Shown piece after piece: positions 1-12,106 of a stretch of 64,000 nucleotides of DNA (positions are counted from its first letter, which is position 1; each line of letters opens with the position of its first letter). A program made the translations under genes and the position numbers. This stretch comes from Stereocaulon alpinum (taxonomy: Eukaryota > Ascomycota > Lecanoromycetes > Lecanorales > Stereocaulaceae): NCBI GenBank assembly GCA_018257865.1, contig JAEUBA010000085.1, forward strand, positions 62,001-126,000. Reading direction: 5' to 3'. The notes under the pieces were generated by a model. The model was not told where the DNA came from, did no database searches, and worked only from the letters and a program-made list of their open reading frames with translations.

Positions 1-3000
1 ATGATGCCACTGAAAGGTGCGATGAACATTGTCACGGCTTGATTGAGGTCGAAGAGGGCTTACCTGCCTCTGTCGAGACTCTTGAAGCACACCCGTCATT
101 GGCGGAGCTTCAGAAGAAGTCGAACAGGACCATGACAATGCAAAAGTACTATGAGCATCTCCATTCCATGGGCCTGCAGTATGGAGAAGACTTCAGGCTG
201 CTTTCTGGCAATGTCGAAAGCGGACCTGGCTTCTCCATGGCACCTCTTACGTTCCGCCCTGACCAGGCGTCGTCTTCAAACACCGACCTTTGCATGGTCC
301 ATCCTACCTTCTTGGATGCCTCCTTCCATGTCATCTTTGCGGGCGCTGAAGCAGCAATGGGCCGAAGCCTCGGCGAGCCCTTTGTACCTACCTTCATGAA
401 GTCCATGAAAGTCTCTGGACTCCTTCAACAAATGAAGTCTTCGGAGGAGCAGCAGAGATTCTGGGTTAGCGCCGAGACCAAGCTTCCCGGACCTCGTGTG
501 GCTATCAGCGATCTGTCAATCCAATCCGATGATTGCAGCGAGCTCATGATTGAGATCAAAGGTGGAGAGTTCACCGCCTTGGGTGGAGACATGAGTGGCG
601 ATGCACCAGAGCGAAAGCTCTTCTTCCGCAACCGATGGCAGCCTGCCTTCTCCCTGCTCGGAAAGAACCTTCGAGCCCCTTCATTCAACAACTTGGGCCA
701 AGTCATGGACTGCTTTGCCCATCAGATTCCCGATTCGACCATCTTACATCTCTCGTCCGACCCAGAGTCTGTTAGGAAGGTCCTCACTCCTCTTGGCGGT
801 AACAATGGTCATCGTCGTCGCTTCCAAAGCCTGATGCCAGTCTCTGCCGCTTCGAAAGACATGTTCCAAGCTTGGGATAATGCTAAGAAAGAATGGATCA
901 CTCGACCTTATGCCGATCCAGATACCATGACCGCTGCTTGGGATAGCCTGGAGAAGGAGTGGGCCGGTCGGATCAACCTTGGCGAGCCGCAAGCCGCTAG
1001 CTTTGATGCTGTTATCATTGAGGAGCCTACTCAGCTGGACATTAAGTCTCTGCTGAAGCCAAATGGTTTTGCCATCAGTAACATTGCCGAGTTCGACCAC
1101 CAAGACTTGACCCTCGTCTTCCAGAGTGGCAAGATCGGCGTCTGGCAGAACCGCACTGTCGCCAACTTCTCCTCCGACTCGCTCACACTTATCATGCCTG
1201 AAGACATTTCTGAGAGCACAGAGACCATTGCCTCCAAGATCGAGAAAACTTTTGGCGGCGCAGTCTCAAGAATATCTTTACTCGAGCTGAATGACGAACC
1301 TGAAGTGGCTGACAATGTCGTTATCCTGGCCAGCCTGGACAGCGACCTGTTCTTCGATGCTGCCAATGACACTGCAAGGCATTACGAAGCCGTTCGAAAA
1401 CTTCTCACGAGTGACAGCACCAATATGGTCTGGGCTACCAGAAATGCTACCCATGAGGCCGAAAGTCCTCAGCAGGGTATCATCCTTGGCTTGTGCCGTG
1501 TTGCACGCAGTGAGAATGAGAAGCTTAGGCTCGTCACACTGGACGTCTCAGAGTCTACTGGTGAAGATAGAGTGGCTAAGTGCACTCTCGAGGTCCTCGA
1601 CCGCCAGCTTGGAGAAGACGAGTTCTCTGAGCGAGATGGCACCCTCGAGATCCCTAAATGCGAGCCCGATAATGCTCGAAATTCTAAGCTCCCATTCAAT
1701 GCACGTGGTGAGCCCGAGATGGAGCGATTCGAACAAACTCGTCCACTGGCCCTCAAGATCGGAAAGGTCGGATTGCTAGACTCCCTAGCCTTCGCCGACG
1801 ACGAAGACATCTTGGACAACGATTTGGCCGACGATGAGGTTGAGATTGAAGTCAAGGCCTCGGCAATCAACTTTCGCGATGTTGCTGCCTCTCTAGGCAT
1901 CATCGATGACTATAAGCTTGGAGACGAATGTGCTGGTATTGTTCGCCGCGCTGGCCGTAACGTTAGCTCTTACGAATTCAAGGCTGGCGATCGGGTAGTG
2001 GCATGGCGTCCTGGTCAGGGTGCTCATGCCTCTATCGTTCGTAATCCTGCGGTCTTCTGTCACAAGCTAAAGAACATGCCGTTCAGCATTGCCACCGCCT
2101 TCCCACTGGTTTTGACCACAGCTCACTACTCCCTCGTGGATGCTGCACGTCTCAAGTCCGGAGAGACTGTCTTGATCCATTCTGCTGCCGGAGGTGTGGG
2201 GCAAATGGCTATTCAAGTAGCTCACTTGCTAGGAGCCAATGTCATCGCTACCGTGGGCTCCCAGAGCAAGCGTGACTTCATCAAGAAGCAATTCGGTCTC
2301 GACGATGACCACATTTTGTCCTCCCGAGACCCGTCTTTCGTCGAAGGAGTGATGAAGCTGACTAACGGTCGTGGTGTTGATGTCGCCCTGAACAGTCTTG
2401 CAGGCGAACTGCTCCACGCTACCTGGGGATGCATTGCTCGCTTCGGACGCTTCATCGAAATCGGAAAGCGCGATATTCACGAGAATGCTAAGATCGACAT
2501 GGACCCATTCCGTAAGAACATCTCATTCGCATCTGTTGACATGATCACCGTCTTCGAGTACAACAGGCCCCTTGGAGCACGCGTCTTCAAGGAATGTTGC
2601 AGACTCATCGAGAACGGTATCATCAAGAACCCCGAGACGATCTTGAAGCTTCCATACCATGAGGCACAGAAGGGCTTCAGAATGTTGCAGATGGGTAAGC
2701 ATCTTGGCAAGGTTGTCCTTGTCGCCCCAGAGAAGGAGACTGTCGCCGTTGTTCCTGCCATGTATCGCAACACCACCATCTTCAGTCCCGAGAAGACCTA
2801 CCTTTTGGTCGGTGGTCTTGGTGGTCTGGGTCGTACGCTCGCTGAGTGGATGGTACGCAAAGGAGCTGCCAAGCTAGCCTTCATGTCACGATCAGGAGCC
2901 AGCCGACCCGAGGCTCTTGCAACAAAGACTTGGCTCGAGGCTCGTGACGTCGAGGTCTCCATTTACCGTGCCGATGTGACCGACTTCGCAGCAGTGAAGG

Positions 3001-6000
3001 AATGCACTGATACGATCGGTACATCTCTTGGTGGTATCTTCCAGGCTGCTATGATCCTGCAAGACGTCCCGCTGAATAAGATGACTTGGCAGCAATGGCA
3101 GACTTCCGTTCGACCCAAGGTGCAGGGAACCCACAACTTGCATAATGCAACTTTAGACAATGATCTCGATTTCTTCGTCTGCTTCTCCTCGGCTTCCGCT
3201 GTTGTGGGAGCCATGGCACAAGCTAACTACTCCGCCGCCAATACCTACTTGGACGCTCTCATGAGCCATCGTCGCACGCTTGGTCTCAAGGGCACCACAA
3301 TGAACGTTGGTATGGTTGTTGGCGTCGGTGCTGTTGCCGAGAATGTTGCTCTTGAGAGGATCATGAAACGGATTGGTTACGATGCTGTCAATGAAGAAGA
3401 GCTACTCTACCAGCTTGAGGAGGCTGTCACTTCTCAAGATGGACACGTGAAGGCTGATGCCCATGTGGATGAGTTCCAAATCATCACGGGTATCAACATG
3501 ACGCGCAAGGACCTTTACTGGTGCCCGAAGCCGCTCTTCCGCAACCTCTACGCCAATCTGGATCTTGATGGAGATTCATCAAAGGCCGCCGCTGGCAAGC
3601 CATTGATGGCATCGCTTCGAGATGCTGGTACCCTTGAGGAGCGCGTCCCACTCTTGACAGTCGCCTTCATCGAGAAGGTTTCTGCTGTCCTGGGTGTTGC
3701 AACAGACATTGTCCAACCATCAAACCCCCTTTCTGCCTATGGCTTGGATTCAATCGTCGCCATCGAGTTCCGCAAATGGTTCATGAAGTCCATTAATGTG
3801 GATGTTCAAATATTCGATGTCCTTGGCTCCAAGTCTATCACTGACTTGGTCACCAAAGCAGCGACCATGATCAAATTCGACGCCGATGCTGGAGCGGATG
3901 ACAGTGACTCTCCAGTCGCTGGATCTAACGACACTGCCGGCGCTGATCAAGGAGCTGAGGAAGCACTTGGCGTCTCTGAAGAGTTCGCTAATATCGAACA
4001 ACCTGAACACGTGCCAATGTCTACTTTCCAGAAGAGAATGTGGTTCCAACATAACCTGCAGGACGACAAGTCAGCCCTCAACTTACCCGTGGTTTGTCAT
4101 GTCCATGGCAATATCGACGTGGATGCCTTAGAGGCGGCAGTCAAGGAGATGAAGCGACGTAACGAGAGTCTTCGCATGTCGTTCTTCGAGGGCGACAACT
4201 TCTCTGAACAAAAGGCTATTCAAGATACCGATGCTCATTTAATCCGCAGAGACATCTCCATGAATGCCGATCCAGAGGGCCAGGTGGCCGGCATCGTCGA
4301 CCAATTGAAGCATCAAGAACTGGACATCGAGGAAGGTGAGGATATGCGCATGGCCATGATCCAAATCGAAAAAGAGCATTTCGTCCTCGTCATGATCTAC
4401 CATCACATCTCGATTGATCGCGGAAGCTCGGCATCCATGTTCAAGCAAGTCACAGCTTTGTACGAAGCTATCCGCAATCAGAAACCTCTTGAGTCAGTTC
4501 CGGCGCCAAAGGTCTCTTACGCTGATTTCACTATGTGGCATGAACATCTCCTCCATTCACCAGAGATCAAGGTCAGCATGGACTTCTGGAAGGCGAAGCT
4601 TCGTGCTGCCCCGGCAGTGGGTCCATTGTTGCCATTCGCCCAAGCAGCACGTCCAGAGCACATGGATACCAACAGGTCGATCCTTCAGTTGACACTCGAG
4701 ACGAACATGCTCAGCCGCATGAAGCGTATCTGTGCACAAACAGGCACGACACCGTTCCAGTTCTTGATGGCTGCCTTCAGATCATTCCATTACCGTTACA
4801 CCGAAGAGGAAGATCTGACCATCCACATGGTGGACGGAAGTCGACCCCATCCTGACTTGGAGGATACCATTGGATTCTTCGTCAACATGATTCCCATCCG
4901 GTTCACCAAAGGATGCGATGACGCGTTTGACCGCCTCCTGGAATACACCAAATCTTCTGCACTCGAGGCAACCCGTCATAGCACCGTCCCCTTCGACGCG
5001 ATTGTGGACGCGGTTGGTGTGGAGAAGACAACCGCTTACTTCCCTCTCGGTCAAGTCGCCATCAACTATCAATCCCATGGCAAGATGCCCAAGTTCAAGA
5101 CTCAGGACTTCGAAGTTACCGACATTAAGAACGAGGATATCCCAACTGCTTGCGAAATGCAATTGGAAGCTCTCGAGGACCCAGAGAATGGCCTCGACCT
5201 GCACCTTGAATACTCGTCAACTCTCTATGGCGCCAAGGACATGGAGATGTTCTTCGACAACTTCCTAGAATACTTCACCAACGTCATCAAGGATCATCGT
5301 GCCCCAATCTCTGAGGTTGGAATGTGCGGTCCCAAGGAACTGGAAAATCTCAAGCAAAACTTCTGGAATACCGAACTCAAGGCTAACAACTGGAACGACG
5401 AATCTGTGATTGGCAAGATTGTCGAACAAGCCAAGAGTACCCCTCATGCTACCGCCATTGAGGATTCCGACGGCCATACCTTGTCATACGCTGACCTTGT
5501 CAGCCAAGCCGAGCGCGTTGCGGCTTCTCTGCAACAGTCTGGCTCTACACCTGGCGACATCATTGGTGTTTTGGCTAAGCCTGGCCTCGAGGCCATCACC
5601 GCAATTCTGGGTACATTGATAGCTGGCTGCGGTTACTTGCCTATGGACCCGCTGTTCGCAGATGAACGCCTCATCTTTATGGCTTCGGATGCCTCTACAC
5701 ACGTCTTGCTTGTGGGTGACGGTCTCAATGATGTCGGTCTTTACATTGCGAGGAACATCAGCTTTGAGCCTCATCTTATCCCTATCGCGGACGCCAAAGC
5801 ATGCGAGGACTCACTGCATGATGCTGAGACTGCTCCTAACGATCCCTTCTACATGATTTACACATCTGTAAGTCAAACCTTCCTCCACTTCCTACTAAAC
5901 TTGGCTAACCTACCATGTTCAGGGGAGTACTGGAAAACCAAAGGGTGTCGTGTTGACTCACGCAAATACCCAGCAAATGCTCAGCACCTTGCACCAAGAC

Positions 6001-7383
6001 TACAATTTCTCGCCTGCTGACAAGTTCCTCCACCAATCCTCTATCTGCTTCGACTTGTCCATCGTGCAGATCTTTTCTGCCTTGACTAGTGGTGCCACGA
6101 CTTGTGTTGCACTTCCAGAAGTCAGGAAGGATCCTGCACAGCTGGCCAAGCTTATGCACAAGAACGAGATCAGCGTCACTTACTTCACGCCCACTCAATT
6201 TGCTCTGCTCCTAGAGACTGCTTCGGAAGATCTTCGTCAGTGCTCCAAGTACAGAGTGGCATACTTTGCCGGTGAGACCCTGCCTGTTCGTCTGGCTAAG
6301 GCTTTCTACGAGCTCAAAACACCTGCTACCATCTTCAACACCTGGAGCCCCAGCGAGTTGGTGGTTCAAACCGCCATTGCAAAGATCGATCCTCCTCAGG
6401 CAGATACCAAGACGCTTCCCATTGGCTTCCCTATAGCCAACTGCCGCCACTACATCCTCGACTCCAAGATGCGACCTCTACCTCGAGGTCTTGTTGGAGA
6501 ATTATGTGTTGGAGGAGCTCAAGTCGGTGCTGGCTACCTCAACAGGCCGGAAGCCAACAAGAACTCTTTCGTTCAAGACCCCTTCTGCTCTAAAGAAGAT
6601 GCCACTCAAGGCTGGACGCGGTTCTTCCGCACCGGTGATAGAGGCCGCTTCAGGCCAGACGGCCAGCTCGAATTCCATGGCCGTATTGCTGGAGACAGAC
6701 AAATTAAGCTTCGTGGCTTCCGCATCGACCTTGGTGAAATCGAGCATAGAATCCATCTCGAGTCCGCACACATCGACAAGCGAAGACTGGTCGACCTATC
6801 TGTGGTTGCAAGACCAAGAGCTGACGGCTCAGACCTCACCGATGATCGCCAACTAATTGCCTTCCTAGTTTACAACCAAGTCTTAGAAGATGTCGAGAAA
6901 CACAAGCTAGTCGCCGCACTACACGAAGGAATTGGAAAGCATCTCAACAACTACATGCTCCCAAGCGGCTACCAATTCCTAAACAGCTTACCGGTCACGA
7001 TCGGCGGCAAAGTAAACCGCAAGACCCTGCTAGAAATGGACTTGCAATTGACCTACCCATCCACAAGCTTCCTCGGCCTAACAATCACAGCCGATGGTGA
7101 GAAAGACGAAATCCTAGAGAAAGTCATGGATCTCTTCCGCGACGTCCTGCGATTACCAAAAGACCGCCAAATCGCACCAACAGATAACTTCTTCGAGCTC
7201 GGCGGACAGAGCATTCTTCTCCTAAGGGCACACTCGAAGATCAAGCGTACCTTTAAGATAGCGCCGCCGTTGAAGGCATTGTTTGCTGCGGCGACGCCGA
7301 TTGAGATGGCGAAGAAGGTTAGGGATTTGCAGGCTATTGAGGCGAGTCGGAAGACGGATGGTGGGGCGCTTGTGACGGAGTAA
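1..7383 (+). CDS. Hybrid PKS-NRPS, 3' part (DH-ER-KR-ACP-C-A-T)
   Basis: The frame is open from base 1, so KS, AT and the gene start lie to the left of the window. One intron, 5868-5922, splits the A3 motif (YTS / GSTGKPKG); coding is 1-5867 plus 5923-7383. Domains seen in order: DH with its second catalytic Asp at about 315 (LDASFH); a region at about 700-1750 with no usable methyltransferase motif, probably a decayed cMT; ER with an intact NADPH motif (HSAAGGVGQ, about 2175-2210); KR with GGLGGLG (about 2810-2830) and the catalytic Tyr of QANYSAAN (3228); ACP with GLDSI (Ser 3751); C domain with HHISIDR (4401); A domain with FDLS, RTGDRGR, GRIAGDRQ and GGKVNRK; T domain with GGQSI (Ser 7210). 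The protein stops about 57 residues after that Ser, so no reductase, Dieckmann or thioesterase domain follows. It should make a reduced polyketide condensed to an amino acid. Product and release are unknown. Confidence 0.93.
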
Positions 7384-8189
7384 AGTTGAGAGATGAGGGA
7401 CTGTATGGATACTTGGGGAAATTGAATTTTGGGGGTAACTACAGGCGCGGGTTTTGCAGGGGCGTTCCGGTGGGGAGATATACAGAGATTTGATTTATGC
7501 GGTTTCTTAGGTACGAATATATAATGCACGATTTCATCAATAGCCCTTGACCAGAACTTGATTTTGACTTGTCATGACTCTGACTTTGCCTTGGTTGCTG
7601 TCTCACAGCCTCGACTACTGAACATCTGACTCAAATCAAGTATCTCACTGCTGATAAATCTAGCTGGGACATGCTTGGCGCGAATTGCCAAGGCACTAAG
7701 CCCGAACCTTGCTGCTTTTGGCTAGTGCCGCAAAAAGTCATTTCGAGAAAATTGCAGAGTGCTTGTCTTTCTCTCGCTATCATTGGATTGACACTAGACT
7801 GTAAGTCCACGATACGAATGTTGAGTCGACACAGGTGACTCGCTGTTACAGACGTATGTGTTTGTAGTCAAGCAATTTGCAAAGGAGTTCTATCGTCGAC
7901 GTCAAGCTCTTTCAGCGACAATTGTAATTCCTGCGCGGAGTGGGGAGATGAGTGTCTTCCAATCTATAACATTGACTTGGTTACCAATGCATGTTCAAGC
8001 CGCTAGGAAAGCAAAGCAAGAAGTAAGATGCCATATGGAGCTCAGGAGCCGTGAGCAGCCGGGGCAGCGTCTTTGAGCTGATAGGACAAATCGTGTCAGT
8101 CAAGTGCTCGAATTAGTTGCTCTAAAAAATAGCAATATTATATATCCCATCGTGTCTACAATGCCGAGGGGACTCGATTACGTCTCCCG
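7384..8189. other. Intergenic, no gene seen
   Basis: This stretch lies between the PKS-NRPS stop and the 3' end of the first RING gene. Small open frames here show no recognisable domain or codon pattern. It should hold the PKS-NRPS terminator and the 3' UTR of the facing RING gene. No tailoring enzyme or transporter is present, which suggests the right border of the biosynthetic cluster. Confidence 0.5.
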
Positions 8190-9547
8190 TCACACCCCAA
8201 TCCAATCCCACGCTTCTTCAATGTCGGCCATACGCTCCAACGCCGACTCAAGCAGCGGCTGAGCTGCAGGATCTAGCAAAAAGCTCAAGGGTGGGCCGTC
8301 TTCTCTCCATACCATCGGCATGTGCCTCTCTCGCATGGCGTCTTGGAGCCGCACATAGAGCCGGCCCATCTGCGTCCTGATGGCTAGGGCTACTTCCCGC
8401 GTCTCCAGAGCACTCATATCGCTGGGCCCAATCAGGTGGCGGAAAAAGAAAAGTGTGTCTGCCGAAAATGAGAGGGGATGCTGTCGGGTCGGCACTCGCT
8501 CAACTAGAGCAATATTGACAGCCTCCGAAAGTCCCATAGCTCTCACCCGATCATGAATGTCCACCACTCTATTGGTAGACGCGATTGCTTCTAGAAGATC
8601 TGCAGCTTCTGAGTGCTCCTCATCTTCATCAACATCCTCCTCGCTGAATGTTTCCTCCATGACTGCGGGTAATTCCCTGGAGTTTTCGGATGCATCGTGA
8701 CTAGGGTACCGGTCTTCTTCGAATAGGACAGCTCGGCATAGGGGACAAGTCCTCTTAGGCTCAGAGTCGTAGGGACAGAGCCATTTCTCTAGGCATATAT
8801 GGCCGAAAACTATAAGATCTCGAAGTCAGCACTGCTCTTGTAAGACGGACTTTGAATCAGAAGAGAACTCTGGAGGAGCTGGAAATGTTTTCCAGCTCTT
8901 GAACCATACAATTCTCTCCGTGGTCCAGAAAGGGTAAGCATGATTCAACAAGGGAACATACCGTGGCCACAGTCCAACATCACCGGCGCTTCGCAATCTT
9001 CCCCTGCAAGATAATCATCGGTACATATAGGGCATTGCCGGGCATCCTCCTCCATCTCCTCGAGGATGACGATATCGAGGCTTGACAGAAACTTTATGGC
9101 GTTCGGCATTGACAGCTGGAGCGTATCAATGACTCCATCAACAGACATCTCGCTGGCGGTGGACCAAGTCTCATCTACACCATCTCCAACGTCAAGGTCT
9201 GTCCCGACTGTCGGCCCTCTCCCTGTCATACTCCTCTCATGCATATCCGATGCATCCAGTTCGTACACGCCTGGCAAGCTGCTTGTAGATTCACTATCCT
9301 CGTCGTTCTCTACCCCGGTCTCGTTGTCGAATCGATTGGGGGTACGCCCTTCGATGCTGGCGCTCGGATAGAACTCAATCTCTCTGTCGAGTGGTGAAAA
9401 GGGTATTGTACGAAAGAGTTCGAGACTCCTTGCTGCTTCTCCGGGCCTGTGATGCCTACGATGACCTTCTGCCCTCTGCAGCCTTGGGCGTATCAGACGC
9501 TGAAGCCACCCAAAGACTCCAAGGTTTGATGAGTGATGGTTCGGCAT
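8190..9547 (-). CDS. RING-finger protein, paralogue 1 of 3
   Basis: Two exons read on the minus strand: 9547-8962 and 8809-8190, with an intron at 8810-8961 (GTATGT...TATAG). The joined protein is about 401 residues. The join restores a RING-type zinc site at residues about 172-222: CPIC, a 17-residue spacer, C-G-H-V-F-G-H-I-C, then CPLC. The usual fifth ligand position after CGHxF is Gly, followed by His. The N-terminal half is acidic, Ser-rich and low in order. The C-terminal helix-rich part resembles the ends of the RING genes at 10015 and 12107. RING domains usually act as E3 ubiquitin ligases; substrate and partner E2 are unknown. All three copies lie on the same strand, which suggests tandem duplication. 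Confidence 0.8.
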
Positions 9548-10014
9548 GTTGACTGAGTTGAAGCAGATGTGAGGAACTTTGTGGATGCCTTGCTGGTGTT
9601 GCTAGGAGCAGGCTGGGCAATCGACACAGACTTTAAAGACTAGTCTTCTTGACAATGACTATGATTGGCTACCTCACAATAGCCATTGTCTACACAAAGA
9701 CCCTTGTGAAGAACAGCGCATCACAATTTCCTGAGACAGAAAGGGAATGAACGGAATACTTTAAGGTCTTTGTCGCCGCTGAAAACAACGAACAATGATC
9801 TGGATGGGTACAACGGCCAACATGAACCAACCATGCCGCATAGTGCAAGGCGATTACGGATCCTGAAAATGCTTTGAATTTTGGAAAGAACACTAGACCG
9901 TTCTTCTACAATTAGTTCTCGTCGCCTACAAATCCCGCCGATGAAACAGACAAGATGCATGAAATAGCATGACGCTAGTGGACTGTCACAGTCAAATACC
10001 GTAGCCATCTTCTC
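9548..10014. other. Spacer between RING genes 1 and 2
   Basis: No supported gene. Short minus-strand frames at 9690-10008 have no domain. The stretch must contain the promoter of RING gene 1 and the 3' end of RING gene 2. Confidence 0.4.
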
Positions 10015-10983
10015 TCACTTAGCTGCCGACTCTCCAAAGTCTTCCCACCTCTCCTGATACTGTTCCGCTTCTACTAGCTGCTCCAGGAAGTCTTTTACTA
10101 AGGGTAACCTCGTAGGGTACAGGTCCATCAGCTCAAAGGACCGAAAATCCCACAGGGTCTTGGTTCCCAAAGCGTCCAGTACTGGCTGAAGACGAAGCTT
10201 AAGTGCCCGAATCTGGTATTTGAGGCGGAGGGTATCGTCGAATTTCGGGGGAGTCTCTGGAGTCATATCTTCTACGTAACGGGTCCACTTTCCACTCGCA
10301 TATTCGAGTACCGCTGTTGCCGACACAGTGATCTCGGAATGGTGGCTAAATCTCCATCGGTTGTCCCTGCTTGAGTCCATAGCAACCAGACGAGCGGTGA
10401 CCGGGTGCGATTCGTCAGAGGCAACTGGTCGACCTGTTGTTTTTAGGATGCTACGAATCTCCCAGATAGCCTCAGTGACGTCTTCGGGAAGATTGTACCA
10501 TTGGTGCCATGATAGAGGTCTCCCAGATCTCAGCCCGGACATTTCTGCTCTGCACATTGGACAAGACGTGTTCGGTGGGTTCGGGGAGCAGAACCATTCG
10601 GCTATACATGTCTCACAGAATTTGTGTCCACATTCAAGCTGCATTGCGGGTTTCAAAGTCTTCCCTGAGAGAAAATGGTCGTAGCATATATGACACGTCT
10701 GGTCTTCGGTGGGAAGCTTCTCGATCTCCTGGCGAGAAAGATCGCGCAAGTATAGTACAGACTTCGGGGGCAAGTCGGTTCGGGGTCGTGCGTTACCAAA
10801 GTCAATCCCGGTCTCTCGCTTGAATGTAGTATACTCTTCTCGCATTGCTCGTGCCAAGACCGTTAAGCAGAAGTAGTCTTCTTTTGGGTAGCCATTTTCG
10901 GGGGTCTTTTCGAAAACCTGGATTGCGCGAGCGCGTATGCGTCTGAGCCACCCACGCTGGCTCTCGAATGGTACAAATGACAT
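10015..10983 (-). CDS. RING-finger (C3HC4) protein, paralogue 2 of 3
   Basis: Single exon. The frame is open to an upstream ATG at 11049, but the start at 10983 (MSFVPFESQ) is chosen because the conserved segment GWLRRIRARAIQVFEKTPE follows at once, as DWLRRIRKVAIQTYKQTPEE does in the paralogue at 12107. This gives about 322 residues. A complete C3HC4 RING lies at about residues 97-144: C-x2-C, C-G-H-K-F-C-E-T-C, then CPMC. The C-terminal block (TLWDFRSFE, then LPLVKDFLEQLVEAE) matches paralogue 3. It is a likely E3 ubiquitin ligase of a lineage-specific family. Of the three copies only this one keeps Cys at the fifth zinc-ligand position. Confidence 0.82.
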   Translation of the reverse strand: MSFVPFESQRGWLRRIRARAIQVFEKTPENGYPKEDYFCLTVLARAMREEYTTFKRETGIDFGNARPRTDLPPKSVLYLRDLSRQEIEKLPTEDQTCHICYDHFLSGKTLKPAMQLECGHKFCETCIAEWFCSPNPPNTSCPMCRAEMSGLRSGRPLSWHQWYNLPEDVTEAIWEIRSILKTTGRPVASDESHPVTARLVAMDSSRDNRWRFSHHSEITVSATAVLEYASGKWTRYVEDMTPETPPKFDDTLRLKYQIRALKLRLQPVLDALGTKTLWDFRSFELMDLYPTRLPLVKDFLEQLVEAEQYQERWEDFGESAAK

Positions 10984-11191
10984 CTTCGTAGTAGGTGGGA
11001 TCGATGATTGGCTTTCGAATGATGGAGGTATGCGATGCAGGAGACGCAAGATTTGGGAGGAAGCGAGCCTTTATACGAGTGTATCACAAGCTCAAGGTAC
11101 ACTCGTGACACAGCGAAATACGCAATGTCGGTGGTAAAAGTGATAGTACATTGTGCCACAGCAACAGTACAGGACCACCTCGCAATCCGCA

Positions 11192-11626
11192 TCATCTTAC
11201 AGGATACTGTAACATTGACTGCGTTTTGAATACACCTTCGTCGTACAGAGACACTGATATGCGCAACAATGAGCTAAGGAAGAGTACGGTATACTGCCTC
11301 ATGTGGTGAATTTTACCAAGCGTGTCGCCGCGCTCGATCTTTGCATTGCAACACCGACACATTCTGGACGATAAGAGTGAGGTAAGACAAGGATGGAGTA
11401 TTCTCAGATCATTGCAGACTTCTGCACACAAAGACGTTACTTGTCCTAGCAAGTGTTCTTCCGCCTTACCAAGATGTTCGACAATTTGCCCCACTACCGC
11501 CACCATCCCAGCCGCAAAGTCTGGAAACCCCAAAGGGTGAGATTCCTGGAGAGCTCCGGTGTCGAGTATTTCCAAAGCTGGCTTGAGGCCGGTTTTGCAG
11601 GCCTTGATTGGTGCGGTGAGACTCAT
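11192..11626 (-). pseudogene. Relic of a fourth RING-family gene (C-terminal part)
   Basis: This minus-strand frame contains ACKTGLKPALEILDTGALQES followed by a helix ending VGQIVEHLGKAEEHLL. The spacing and residues follow the C-terminal block of paralogue 3 (ACRLRLLPALRLMGAETLWDS ... VADFIEQLVAAEEFL). No RING motif was found in frame upstream, and the rest of the frame resembles nothing. It therefore looks like a decayed copy lying between paralogues 2 and 3. A truncated expressed gene is possible but less likely. The sequence match was made by eye. Confidence 0.5.
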
Positions 11627-12106
11627 AGTTCCTATGACTAGCTAAGTTTGTCTAAGGTAGGCACTGGAGTATCTGTGCTGCTGATGGTTTACCAGAAAAG
11701 TGATCATAAATGCTGGGAACTGTCAACATCGTGTCAGACATGTCGCGCGAGTAGTCCTTTCTAGAGCTTTCTTCGTATGATGCTTAACAAATGTCGGCTG
11801 TATCTACCACAGTCAATTTTACCGGTTCTGAGAGTTCATTGTACTATATGGGGAACACTCCTATATCGCAGGAGCTTTGCAATAAGAGTCAAAACTTCAA
11901 CATCAAATAAGACGGCGGCATGATTCACTGCATCGGACATGTGTTCAACTCATCAGCACGATTTCCTCCTGTAGTACGGACGACTAGTAATCATACCGAT
12001 TGCATGTTATTGGTCAGAGTGAGATTCAAATATGACATTCACCAGGTAGACTGACTTACGATACTATGGATGCTTGATTCTCACGAACTCAAATCGGCTA
12101 CCTAAT

